NCBI GenBank assembly: GCA_002492525.1
Contig: DKZA01000050.1
Location: 20,401-84,400, forward strand
From: Lachnospiraceae bacterium UBA7086
GTDB taxonomy: Bacteria > Bacillota > Clostridia > Lachnospirales > Lachnospiraceae
Direction: 5' to 3'
Length of the DNA stretch: 64,000 nt
The stretch's first letter is position 1. Each line of letters begins with the position of its first letter. The position numbers were made by a program, and so were the translations under genes. This document shows, one piece after another, positions 35,399 to 42,821 of the stretch. Under the pieces are notes generated by a model. The model made no database searches and was not told the origin of the DNA. It saw nothing but the letters and a program-made list of their open reading frames with translations.

Positions 35399-36344
35399 TA
35401 TATTCATGATATCTGCATTTAGGGAAATTAGAGCAGCCGTAGAACTGCTCTCCCTTATGCTCTCCCTTCTTTGCTGTCCGCAGCACAACTTCGGCACCGC
35501 ACTTTGGACAAATCTTCTTACCCTGTTCTTTATTCACAGCCTTAATCTGTTCTTTTGCAATATCTTCTTTTTGTTCTTTCATCGGAAACCGCACAGTTGT
35601 GCTAAAATCCTGAATTGTTTTCTGTTCGCTTTTTGTTTTCACAGCATGGATATTTTCTATATGCTTCTGCCTCTCAAACTCTGTAATCTGTGTGTATGGG
35701 TAAAGCATCTCATATACCCTCGAAACATCCATTGCACTGAGCGAAAGAAGGGACTGATTTCCCAGATATTTCACAGTCCCACTGATAAACTGTCTTTTAA
35801 TGACCTTGACGTCCTGACTTTCCACCGTGACATCCTTTAATTCACATCTCTCGGAAAATGCAATAACAGAATAAACCGGTATATTATTTCCTACTTGATT
35901 TTTCAACCATTTGATATGTGTTTTATTTTGCATAATAGGATTATAAAAATGCTCTTTGATTGAACATCCTCTTCCATTTGGGAGTGTCTGTGTCCACATT
36001 CTGCTCTTTTCATTTCCAAAAATCCAACCACTGTAATTCTTACTCTCAACCACAAAAATACCTGTAGAATGGATTAAAATCACATCAATTTCTGATGTTG
36101 TCCCATCATCTTTGGGAAGATAACAGTTAAAAAGAAATCTGCCCCCATCTTTTTCATATGCCCTCAATTCTTTATATACCAGATATTCACCGTATTTTCC
36201 AGGATTATGAATCGTCTCAAAATAGCCATTTCCAGTCGTTTTAGAATACGTATTTTTTCTAAAATTTATTTCTAACAATACTGCTGACAACAATACAAAT
36301 AAAAACATTATAACAACAATCAATGGTATCACTTGCAACAACAC
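35364..36344 (-). CDS. membrane-anchored NERD-domain protein with C-terminal topoisomerase-type zinc finger
   Basis: The 326-residue protein has an N-terminal membrane segment (residues 2-25), a NERD domain at about 45-165 (GKYGEYLVYKEL; EIDVILIHSTGIFVVESKNYSGWI, matching the Asp...E-x-K nuclease-like core) and a C4 zinc finger near the C-terminus (CPKCG, then CSNFPKC) like the DNA-binding fingers of topoisomerase I. NERD domains are presumed nucleases and may act on foreign DNA. The start is a GTG at 36344 with a perfect AGGAGG six bases upstream; the ATG at 36395 lacks one. It overlaps the convergent MATE gene by 35 bases. Confidence 0.85.
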   Translation of the reverse strand: MLLQVIPLIVVIMFLFVLLSAVLLEINFRKNTYSKTTGNGYFETIHNPGKYGEYLVYKELRAYEKDGGRFLFNCYLPKDDGTTSEIDVILIHSTGIFVVESKNYSGWIFGNEKSRMWTQTLPNGRGCSIKEHFYNPIMQNKTHIKWLKNQVGNNIPVYSVIAFSERCELKDVTVESQDVKVIKRQFISGTVKYLGNQSLLSLSAMDVSRVYEMLYPYTQITEFERQKHIENIHAVKTKSEQKTIQDFSTTVRFPMKEQKEDIAKEQIKAVNKEQGKKICPKCGAEVVLRTAKKGEHKGEQFYGCSNFPKCRYHEYITIPPQTAPLS

Positions 36345-36495
36345 TTTTATCCTCCTATCACAGACTACTTTATAAATTTTATGATACCATGTCATATATA
36401 ACTAAATCAACCGTTTGTTTCTGTCTGCATTTTATATATTAACCCATCTTTAAAACACTGCAACCATCATTTGCTTTTTGGCACCTGCCAGATTC

Positions 36496-36524
36496 TTGTG
36501 TTCCCTGAATATCTGCCTTATAAT
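36496..36524 (+). promoter_or_regulatory. promoter giving a possibly leaderless transcript
   Basis: TTGTGT, a 17-base spacer and a perfect TATAAT end six bases before the ATG at 36531. Transcription would begin at or beside the start codon, and no ribosome site is present. Confidence 0.6.
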
Positions 36525-36530
36525 ATTTTC

Positions 36531-37001
36531 ATGAACACAAATATTACTGCAAAATACTTACAATTTTTACGTAAAAGCAATCATTACACGCAGGATACGC
36601 TGGCTAAAAAACTGAATATTTCCCGACAGGCTGTCTCAAAATGGGAAACCGGAACGACTCTTCCCGATTTAGAGGTATTGTTAAAGCTTTCCAAATTATA
36701 TGGCATCACGATAAATGATATATTGGAACCCCGCATATATCCACAAAAAATAATTGATTTTGAACAGATTGCCACCATTCCCGAAAATGAATTGCGGGAA
36801 GCATTAAAACATTTTGACACTGCCTCAGTTGTGACAGCCCTTATGGGCGCATCACCACAAACAAATGATTTGATAGAAAAGCTGTTCCCGGACATCGACT
36901 TTGCAATAGAAAGAAATAAGATTGGCAGAATCAGAATAGAAACCGTTGAAAATATGCAAAACCAGATTATTTCCATGATAAATTTACAGGCAATCCCATA
37001 A
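36531..37001 (+). CDS. XRE-family helix-turn-helix regulator
   Basis: A 156-residue protein with an XRE helix-turn-helix at residues 5-62 (YTQDTLAKKLNISRQAVSKW, then ETGTTLPDLEVLLKLSKLY), the layout common in clostridial regulators of small operons. The C-terminal 90 residues are helical and unrecognised. The ATG at 36531 follows a TATAAT box by six bases and has no ribosome site, so a leaderless transcript is likely; the longer open frame upstream crosses the promoter. It faces the LuxR-type gene, with a hairpin between. Confidence 0.85.
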   Translation: MNTNITAKYLQFLRKSNHYTQDTLAKKLNISRQAVSKWETGTTLPDLEVLLKLSKLYGITINDILEPRIYPQKIIDFEQIATIPENELREALKHFDTASVVTALMGASPQTNDLIEKLFPDIDFAIERNKIGRIRIETVENMQNQIISMINLQAIP

Positions 37002-37009
37002 GACCATCC

Positions 37010-37038
37010 ATCAGAGGCCGCCAAACGCAGCCTCTGAT
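37010..37038 (+). terminator. terminator between converging regulator genes
   Basis: ATCAGAGGC and GCCTCTGAT pair perfectly around 11 bases and are followed by TTATTTCC on the plus strand. It fills the 37-base gap between the two stops. Confidence 0.75.
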
Positions 37039-37587
37039 TTATTTCCCCATCCGCACCCTTACCCGGAAATCCTTCCTGCTGTAAACCTCCATTTTCTGAT
37101 AGATATGCGACACGTGCTTCTTGACCGTAGTTTCTGCGATATAGAGTTCCTCCCCAATCTGCCTGTTGGTATAGCCTCTGTAAAGAAGCCATGCCACTTC
37201 CAGTTCCCGCTCGGATAGGCCACAATCCTGTGTGGCCTTCAGAAAATCTGCATAAACCTCCTCATAACTTCTGGGTTCCAGATTAAAATCCTGTCCGTCC
37301 TCCTGTGACTCCGCCTCCTGTTTCTCTTTTTCCTCCGAAATCCCTCCTGACAAAGTATCCTTCCTTTGTATCTTACGGACAGTTTCTCCCGGATTTCTGA
37401 TTTGGTCTGTCACGCGAATATACAGCACCAATACAACAGCCAACGCAACACCTAACAGCAAAGTCCCCAGAACTACAATAACGGTATTTCTCGACTTTCC
37501 TACCAGACCCATCTGATATAATAAAAGCACTGTCACAAGTACCACATAACCGGCTCCTAACAGCCAGCGGAGTGCCTGTTTACCCAT
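37039..37587 (-). CDS. membrane-anchored LuxR-type helix-turn-helix regulator
   Basis: The 182-residue protein has two predicted membrane segments in its first 75 residues (WLLGAGYVVLVTVLLLYQMG and VIVVLGTLLLGVALAVVLVL), a charged linker, and a C-terminal LuxR/NarL DNA-binding domain from about residue 115: LSERELEVAWLLYRGYTNRQ, then ETTVKKHVSHIYQKM. There is no receiver domain. It may be a one-component regulator that responds to a membrane event. The ATG at 37587 with GGAGG upstream is preferred over the earlier open frame. It lies 31 bases after the MotA-like gene in the same unit. Confidence 0.85.
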   Translation of the reverse strand: MGKQALRWLLGAGYVVLVTVLLLYQMGLVGKSRNTVIVVLGTLLLGVALAVVLVLYIRVTDQIRNPGETVRKIQRKDTLSGGISEEKEKQEAESQEDGQDFNLEPRSYEEVYADFLKATQDCGLSERELEVAWLLYRGYTNRQIGEELYIAETTVKKHVSHIYQKMEVYSRKDFRVRVRMGK

Positions 37588-37618
37588 GCCTACATTCCTC
37601 CGTTTTCTTCCCCGGTTT

Positions 37619-38140
37619 TCATAAGGTATCCTTATCGCCATCCGGCATCGTCTGCATGGCTTCTGCTTCCACATCCGTCTCTAAATCCATATAGTTAATA
37701 ATCCGCCCTTTTACCTCCAGCACCAACGGTAAAAGAAGCATTTCAAAAATGACGGCATAGAATAAAGTCAAGACCACCACTGCAATATTAGGCCCCAGCA
37801 TTGCCGGATCGCTTATATTTGCCATCACATACATAACAGAAACCATCATGGTCAGTATACCGGCATACCATACTTGTTTCTGTATCATTTCCAATACATC
37901 CTTGGTTCTGCGAAGTTCACTTAAACGGCAAGTATAATCTTTCTTAAGCAGCTTAAAAGCCCTCATGAAATCCCTCCATACACCGCCCCGCATCAGAACC
38001 GGAATAACAAAAATAAGCATAACCAGCATAGTCGGGAAATCAATAAGCCAGTTGATAGAAAAGGTCTTATCCCCTCCCACATAGGTCATTACTATCAGGA
38101 AAGCCATTCCTCCTACAATACTGATAATTTCCATAATCAT
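37619..38140 (-). CDS. MotA/ExbB-like membrane protein
   Basis: The 173-residue protein has four hydrophobic segments: residues 3-22, 35-50, about 95-112 and 118-145. The order of a short first helix, IDFPTMLVMLIFVIPVLM, a cytoplasmic stretch with AFKLLKKDY, and two closing helices recalls the N-terminal part of MotA and ExbB/TolQ proton-channel subunits. It lacks a MotB-like partner nearby. AGGAGG lies nine bases ahead of the ATG. Co-transcription with the membrane-bound LuxR-type regulator suggests that the two proteins interact. The family assignment is tentative. Confidence 0.6.
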   Translation of the reverse strand: MIMEIISIVGGMAFLIVMTYVGGDKTFSINWLIDFPTMLVMLIFVIPVLMRGGVWRDFMRAFKLLKKDYTCRLSELRRTKDVLEMIQKQVWYAGILTMMVSVMYVMANISDPAMLGPNIAVVVLTLFYAVIFEMLLLPLVLEVKGRIINYMDLETDVEAEAMQTMPDGDKDTL

Positions 38141-38317
38141 ACTGCAAATCCTCCTGTCTCGTTCTATTCCTATCCCTTTTTATCTCTCTATTATTTTCAT
38201 TCTTGCAAGAACCCAACAGCTCTTGCGCATTTCTTTTATAAAACCTTACCATGGTATCATTCTAAAATCTATACTACTTTTCCTAAAATGGGTAGTATTC
38301 TTACCGAAAAGATATCC

Positions 38318-38376
38318 CCTTTATGGGTAGCTTTTTCCTTCACGACCCCGGATACAACCGAAAAGTTTCTCACATA
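38318..38376 (-). repeat. dispersed structured intergenic element, copy D (shortened)
   Basis: On the minus strand it follows the ABC operon terminator and reads GAGAAACTTTTCGGTTGTAT, then CCGGGGTCGTGAAGG. The first part matches copies A and C closely; the stem region has decayed. The MotA-like gene starts about 180 bases downstream. Confidence 0.5.
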
Positions 38377-38403
38377 TAAAAGGAACCGGCACAAACCGGT
38401 TCC
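38377..38403 (-). terminator. terminator of the first amino-acid ABC importer operon
   Basis: GGAACCGG and CCGGTTCC pair perfectly around CACAAA and are followed by TTTTATATG on the minus strand, 25 bases past the stop. Confidence 0.85.
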
Positions 38404-38427
38404 CATCATGCAGCTTTCCGAATCACA

Positions 38428-39204
38428 TCAATATTTTGTCAAAAACTGTCTCGTTCTCTCTTCCTTCGGGTGATCAATTACCTGCCTGGCGTCTCCCTGC
38501 TCCACGATCACGCCCTCATCCATAAAGATGATATGATCTGCCACATCTCGTGCAAAGCTCATCTCGTGGGTCACAATAATCATCGTGGTATGCTGATCCG
38601 CCAGTCCCCGGATAACTTTCAAAACTTCCCCGGTAAGTTCCGGGTCCAGTGCCGAAGTAGGCTCATCAAAACACAGAATATCAGGCTGCAGTGCAAGGGC
38701 TCTGGCGATCGCCACTCTCTGCTGCTGTCCGCCGGATAACTGATGAGGATAATGCTCCATACGTTCTGCCAGTCCCATCTGTTCCAGCAACGCCTTGCCA
38801 TGGCTCTCAATCTCTTCCAGAATTTCCTTTTTATTCTGTTTAAAATCAGGCCGCTCCTTTGCCAGAAGCTTTTCTGATAAAGTTACATTCTCCAACGCCG
38901 TATATTGTGGAAACAGATTAAAGGACTGAAACACCATCCCAAAATGCAGACGCTTCCTGCGCAGATCCTTTTCCTGCTCTTTGATAGGTCTGTCTGCATC
39001 AAACAGCGTTTCTCCCCGCACGATAATGGAGCCTTTATCCGGCACCTCCAGAAAATTCAGACAGCGCAGTAAGGTTGTCTTTCCGGATCCGGAGGATCCG
39101 ATGATTGCCAGCGCACTACCCTCTTCCATATCAAAACTCACATCGCGCAGAACCTTAGTGGAGCCAAAATGCTTCTCAATATTTTTCACTTCCAAAACTG
39201 ACAT
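38428..39204 (-). CDS. polar amino-acid ABC importer ATPase
   Basis: A 258-residue ATPase of the GlnQ class with Walker A GSSGSGKTT, Q-loop VFQSFNLFPQ, signature LSGGQQQRVAIARA, Walker B LCFDEPTSALDPE and the switch His in VTHEMSFA. It drives uptake by the permease and binding protein encoded just upstream. An insert of about 20 residues (ESHGKALLEQ region, 115-140) lengthens the helical part compared with usual GlnQ. A GTG lies two codons before the ATG at 39204; the spacing from GGGGGA favours the ATG. It ends the operon. Confidence 0.93.
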   Translation of the reverse strand: MSVLEVKNIEKHFGSTKVLRDVSFDMEEGSALAIIGSSGSGKTTLLRCLNFLEVPDKGSIIVRGETLFDADRPIKEQEKDLRRKRLHFGMVFQSFNLFPQYTALENVTLSEKLLAKERPDFKQNKKEILEEIESHGKALLEQMGLAERMEHYPHQLSGGQQQRVAIARALALQPDILCFDEPTSALDPELTGEVLKVIRGLADQHTTMIIVTHEMSFARDVADHIIFMDEGVIVEQGDARQVIDHPKEERTRQFLTKY

Positions 39205-39216
39205 TTCCACATCCCC

Positions 39217-39873
39217 CTACCTGAAATAATCCAGTCTGCGCTCAATATAGTTAAACAACAGCGTCAGAATACCCACGAATATCAAGTAGAATACACCCGT
39301 ATAGAAAAGCGGCCAGGTAATGCCGCTGCTCTTCATAAAAGAATAGCCGGCAAAGGTAAGTTCATATGCCGCAATGATACGCGCAAGAGAGGTGTCTTTA
39401 ACCAATGTAATGACCTCATTGGACATGGGCGGCACCACTCTCTTGATCATCTGCAAAAGTGTGACCTTGAAAAAGATCTGACTCTTCGTCATGCCAAGCA
39501 CTTCTCCTGCCTCTCGCTGTCCCACCGGCACGCCTTCAATACCGCCTCGAAAGATAACCGAGAAATAACAGGCATAGTTGATGCTGAAAGCAACTACCGT
39601 AGCAGTGATTCGTCCCGATTCGCTGCCATTCCAGATATTATGGCCAAGCCACAGGCCCGGACCATAAAAGATAATGATCAGTTGCAGCATCAATGGCGTA
39701 CCTCTGATGATCCACACCAGCGTCTGTACCAGACCACGAAGTATCTTCCATCTGCTCATTGCCCCAAATGACAAGATCAATCCCAGCGGCAAAGAAAAAA
39801 GCAGTGTAAAAATAAAAATCTCAAAACTGGTCCATAACCCGTCCAGCAACGATTGTGTAACACTCCAGAACAT
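39217..39873 (-). CDS. polar amino-acid ABC importer permease
   Basis: A 218-residue membrane protein with five predicted membrane segments and the family lead LLDGLWTSFEIFIFTLLFSL, the region VWIIRGTPLMLQLIIIFYG and the coupling-helix EAGEVLGMTKSQIFFKV. It forms the membrane channel with the ATPase that starts 12 bases downstream. Substrate cannot be read. It follows the unusual binding-protein gene by 54 bases. Confidence 0.92.
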   Translation of the reverse strand: MFWSVTQSLLDGLWTSFEIFIFTLLFSLPLGLILSFGAMSRWKILRGLVQTLVWIIRGTPLMLQLIIIFYGPGLWLGHNIWNGSESGRITATVVAFSINYACYFSVIFRGGIEGVPVGQREAGEVLGMTKSQIFFKVTLLQMIKRVVPPMSNEVITLVKDTSLARIIAAYELTFAGYSFMKSSGITWPLFYTGVFYLIFVGILTLLFNYIERRLDYFR

Positions 39874-39927
39874 ACTGTACTAAACCTCCACGTCAGAGCA
39901 CTTTACATAATGACGCATAAGCTGCCA

Positions 39928-40737
39928 TTATTTACCAGGCACCACAATCACCTGCGCATTATTACAGTACGGATTTGTACACTCCATTGCCTCTTTTACC
40001 TCATTTGTCAAAGTCATGCCGTTCCATACCACATCAATATTTTTAGAATCCAGTTCCATAATCTTATTATCCCAGTCGATAATTACAAATTGCGCTTCTA
40101 CGCCTAATTTATCCGCTACCATGCGCGCCATATCCGCATCAAACCCGATCCAGTTCCCGGAGGCATCCTTATAATCCATAGGCTCAAACTCCGTAATACC
40201 TACGATCAGCGAACCTTTCCCCTGAATATAAGCCACATCACTGTCTGAGGCAGAGGCCGTAAACTCTGTAGAAGCCTGTTCCACTAACGCTTCCTGCACG
40301 CCATAGGTCGTTGCCGTCTCTTCCATGGAGCCGTCTGCATAGCTTTCTGCGAACACGGCATTGATATAGGAAGCCAGATCAGAGCCCTTGCGGCATCCCA
40401 CGCCATATTCTTCTGTTGTCAATTCCTCCGTATGTACCAGATTCGGGTAACTGGTACCCTCACCAATCATTGCGCCTGCCATCAGCAGATCGATAATCGC
40501 CGCATCCGATGTACCGGAAGCCACCTCCATCAGCGCGTCAGCCTGGGATGCCACGGAATTTATCTGAAATCCCTTCTTGGTCGCTATCGCTTCTCCGGCG
40601 GAACCTGTCTCCACCGCATACACCAGATTGGCACTTCCTGCATCTGCAACTGTTGTCTCCTTTGCACCGCCGCAGCCTGTAAGCAGAGTACAGACTGTCA
40701 GAGATGCCATTACCGTCAATGCAATTTTCTTTTTCAT
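39928..40737 (-). CDS. amino-acid ABC importer binding lipoprotein with circularly permuted domain order
   Basis: A 269-residue secreted lipoprotein: signal MKKKIALTVMASLTV, lipobox LLTGC with the lipidated Cys at 22. Residues 35-160 match what is normally the second lobe and C-terminus of family 3 binding proteins (VYAVETGSAGEAIA; SDAAIIDLLMAG; EYGVGCRKGSDL; YADGSMEETATTYG). Residues 175-269 match the normal N-terminal lobe (LIVGITEFEPMDYKD; NWIGFDADMARMVADKLG; NIDVVWNGMTLTNEVK; TNPY), and the protein stops where the crossover into lobe 2 normally follows. The halves are thus swapped. GGAGGAG precedes the ATG at 40737; the longer open frame is ignored. It heads the importer operon and a repeat element lies upstream. 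Confidence 0.85.
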   Translation of the reverse strand: MKKKIALTVMASLTVCTLLTGCGGAKETTVADAGSANLVYAVETGSAGEAIATKKGFQINSVASQADALMEVASGTSDAAIIDLLMAGAMIGEGTSYPNLVHTEELTTEEYGVGCRKGSDLASYINAVFAESYADGSMEETATTYGVQEALVEQASTEFTASASDSDVAYIQGKGSLIVGITEFEPMDYKDASGNWIGFDADMARMVADKLGVEAQFVIIDWDNKIMELDSKNIDVVWNGMTLTNEVKEAMECTNPYCNNAQVIVVPGK

Positions 40738-40818
40738 AATTTTCTCCTCCAAATTCATATTAAAATGTTTTACATACTTTTGTATTTTAACATAGTAGTA
40801 CGCTAAAGTAAATGTGTA

Positions 40819-40936
40819 AAAAGTAAATTTGCCTTGCAAAAAAGTAAATTTGCCTTGCAATATAACAAATCGAGCGCCGCTCGATTGCGAGATCCGCTTT
40901 GCGGACTCGGATAAGCGTAAAAGTATCCTATATAAT
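40819..40936 (-). repeat. dispersed structured intergenic element, copy B, with a 21-bp tandem duplication
   Basis: On the minus strand it reads GGATACTTTTACGCTTATCC, GAGT-CCGC-AAA-GCGG-ATCTC, a second hairpin ATCGAGCG/CGCTCGAT, then TTGCAAGGCAAATTTACTTT twice with a 21-base period (40818-40860). It lies between the ferritin-like gene terminator and the permuted binding-protein gene. Confidence 0.6.
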
Positions 40937-40961
40937 AAAAGAGTACCCGCTACAGGTACTC
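40937..40961 (-). terminator. terminator overlapping the stop of the ferritin-like gene
   Basis: GAGTACC and GGTACTC pair around CGCTACA, the loop holding the stop codon complement; TTTTATTATATA follows on the minus strand. Confidence 0.75.
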
Positions 40962-41381
40962 TCTCATATCTTTCACCAGAGTCTCCTCGGCCTGAATCGT
41001 TTCTCTGGCAATCTTTTTTACTTTTTCATCTGCCGCCTGATATTGATGCAAATAACGGTAGAGAGACTTAACTCCCATATTACAGCCATCCGTAATCAGA
41101 TCAGCTACCACCCTGTCGGAATCCTCTCCGCCTAACTTCACATTGGTCTTCATCCACGACATCATCTTTGCCATCGGTGCAGGTTCTTTGCCCTCATCAT
41201 GGTATTCCCGTAAATAATCGTGTGTCTTATCCCCCAGCTTACAGTGCGTATCCTTACTCTTCTGAAGCAGATTTTCCAAAGTGCTGTCCTTCACATGTTC
41301 CATCACATCATCCAGGGATGAAATGCCCATCTTAATCCCCGCGTTACATTCCCGCAGCAATTTAATCGTATCGTCTTCCAT
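40950..41381 (-). CDS. ferritin-like four-helix protein, unknown function
   Basis: The 143-residue soluble protein is almost wholly helical and can be laid out as four helices: 1-30, 33-62, 75-100 and 105-140. Acidic and His residues occur in each (MEHVKDSTLENLL; THDYLREYHDEG), as in ferritin-like and DUF2383-type bundles, but a standard E-x-x-H diiron pair was not clearly seen. AGGAGG precedes the ATG at 41381; seven upstream codons are open. It is a single-gene unit; a stress or metal role is only a guess. Confidence 0.6.
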   Translation of the reverse strand: MEDDTIKLLRECNAGIKMGISSLDDVMEHVKDSTLENLLQKSKDTHCKLGDKTHDYLREYHDEGKEPAPMAKMMSWMKTNVKLGGEDSDRVVADLITDGCNMGVKSLYRYLHQYQAADEKVKKIARETIQAEETLVKDMREYL

Positions 41382-41453
41382 ATGCGGCCTCCTTTTGTCC
41401 ATTTGTCTTTAGTATGTGATAAATGGACAAAAATATCCCGCCTTCCGCCGATA

Positions 41454-42821
41454 TTACCTCTTACTTTCTGCCCCCATCCTCTCGATAATCCTTTTCTGCT
41501 TATAAAAATAATAAACACTCACCAGAATCGCACACATAACCCAGCTGATCGGATAACAAGCGACAATCCGTCTAAGTCCCTGCCCCGGTGTAATCAGACT
41601 CACCCATATGATACGGAACACACAAACGCCCAGAACCGATATGATTGTCGTCACGAAGGTATATCCCTGGGCTCTGAGAGAACCGGAGAAAATCTCAATA
41701 AACACAAACATCACAAAGGCAGGCGCAATACTTCTCATCATAATCAGACCGATTTCCACCACTGCCGCATCACCCGTGAAAATACTCAGTAAGAATCGTC
41801 CTGCCATCATCAGAACCGCCGTCAGAAAAACAGCTGTGCCAACTGCCATTCCCAGACAAACCCTCGTACCTTTTCTGACTCGGTCCCATTTACCCGCGCC
41901 GAAATTCTGTCCCACAAAGGTAGTAAGCGCAATGCCAAAAGAAGAATTGATCATCCAGAACACACTGTCTACCTTACCATAGGCCGTCCACGCTGCCATA
42001 GTATCCACTCCCAACAAGTTAAGAGCCGCCTGTACGATCATATTGGAAATACTGTACATAGAAGATTGCAGCCCGGAGGGAAATCCGATTTGCAGCATAT
42101 TTTTCAGGACTTCCGAATGAATCCTTATCTTGCGGAAGGATAACGTCATGCAGTCCACCTTATGCATCAGTGCCCAGGTAACCATCACCGCACTGATTGC
42201 CTGGGATACCAACGTAGCCACAGCTACGCCAAGCACTCCCAGTTGACAGTAAAGTACCAACACCAGATCAAGCACAATATTAACAACACAACATATCACC
42301 AGATAATACAACGGCCGTCTGGAATCCCCGATCGCCCTTAAAATCGCAGCTCCCATATTATAGATAAATACAAAGACCAGACCCGAAAAATAAATCCTTA
42401 TGTACAGTGTGGACATCTCCATCAGTTCCGCCGGCGTATTCATCCATTCCAAAATAAGAGGTGCCCCTGCCACACCCAGAATCCCAAGGCCAATTCCGCC
42501 AAAAATGCCAAAAGCATAAGACGTATGCAATGCATCTTCCAGTCTCTGTTTATGAAAAGCCCCATAAGCCTGCGAAATCAATACCGTCCCGCCTGCTGTA
42601 AGTCCCGTAAAAAACCCTACCACCATATTGATAATCTGTGCTGAGGAACCGCCCACACTGGATAAGGCTTCTTTCCCTGCAAACTGCCCCACGATTACCG
42701 TATCCACCGTATTATAAAGTTGCTGAAAAAAGGTGCCTATCAGAATCGGAAAGAAAAAGATTAACAATTGCTTCCAGATGACACCTTCCAATATTCCGTT
42801 TTGTTGTTCTTTCGTTTCCAT
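41454..42821 (-). CDS. MATE-family antiporter (third of three)
   Basis: A 455-residue membrane protein with 12 predicted segments: LIFFFPILIGTFFQQLYNTV at the start and FTGLTAGGTVLISQAYGA are MATE landmarks. The Phe-Gln-Gln-x-Tyr motif places it with the pump at 28958-30307. Its ATG overlaps the stop of the upstream hydrolase-acetyltransferase gene by one base (TAATG), so translation is coupled. Perhaps the pump exports a molecule modified by that enzyme; this is inference from layout alone. Confidence 0.92.
   Translation of the reverse strand: METKEQQNGILEGVIWKQLLIFFFPILIGTFFQQLYNTVDTVIVGQFAGKEALSSVGGSSAQIINMVVGFFTGLTAGGTVLISQAYGAFHKQRLEDALHTSYAFGIFGGIGLGILGVAGAPLILEWMNTPAELMEMSTLYIRIYFSGLVFVFIYNMGAAILRAIGDSRRPLYYLVICCVVNIVLDLVLVLYCQLGVLGVAVATLVSQAISAVMVTWALMHKVDCMTLSFRKIRIHSEVLKNMLQIGFPSGLQSSMYSISNMIVQAALNLLGVDTMAAWTAYGKVDSVFWMINSSFGIALTTFVGQNFGAGKWDRVRKGTRVCLGMAVGTAVFLTAVLMMAGRFLLSIFTGDAAVVEIGLIMMRSIAPAFVMFVFIEIFSGSLRAQGYTFVTTIISVLGVCVFRIIWVSLITPGQGLRRIVACYPISWVMCAILVSVYYFYKQKRIIERMGAESKR

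Noticed and set aside
40818..40860. Start of a CRISPR array
   Set aside because: The 21-base tandem copies are contiguous, with no spacers and no cas genes nearby.
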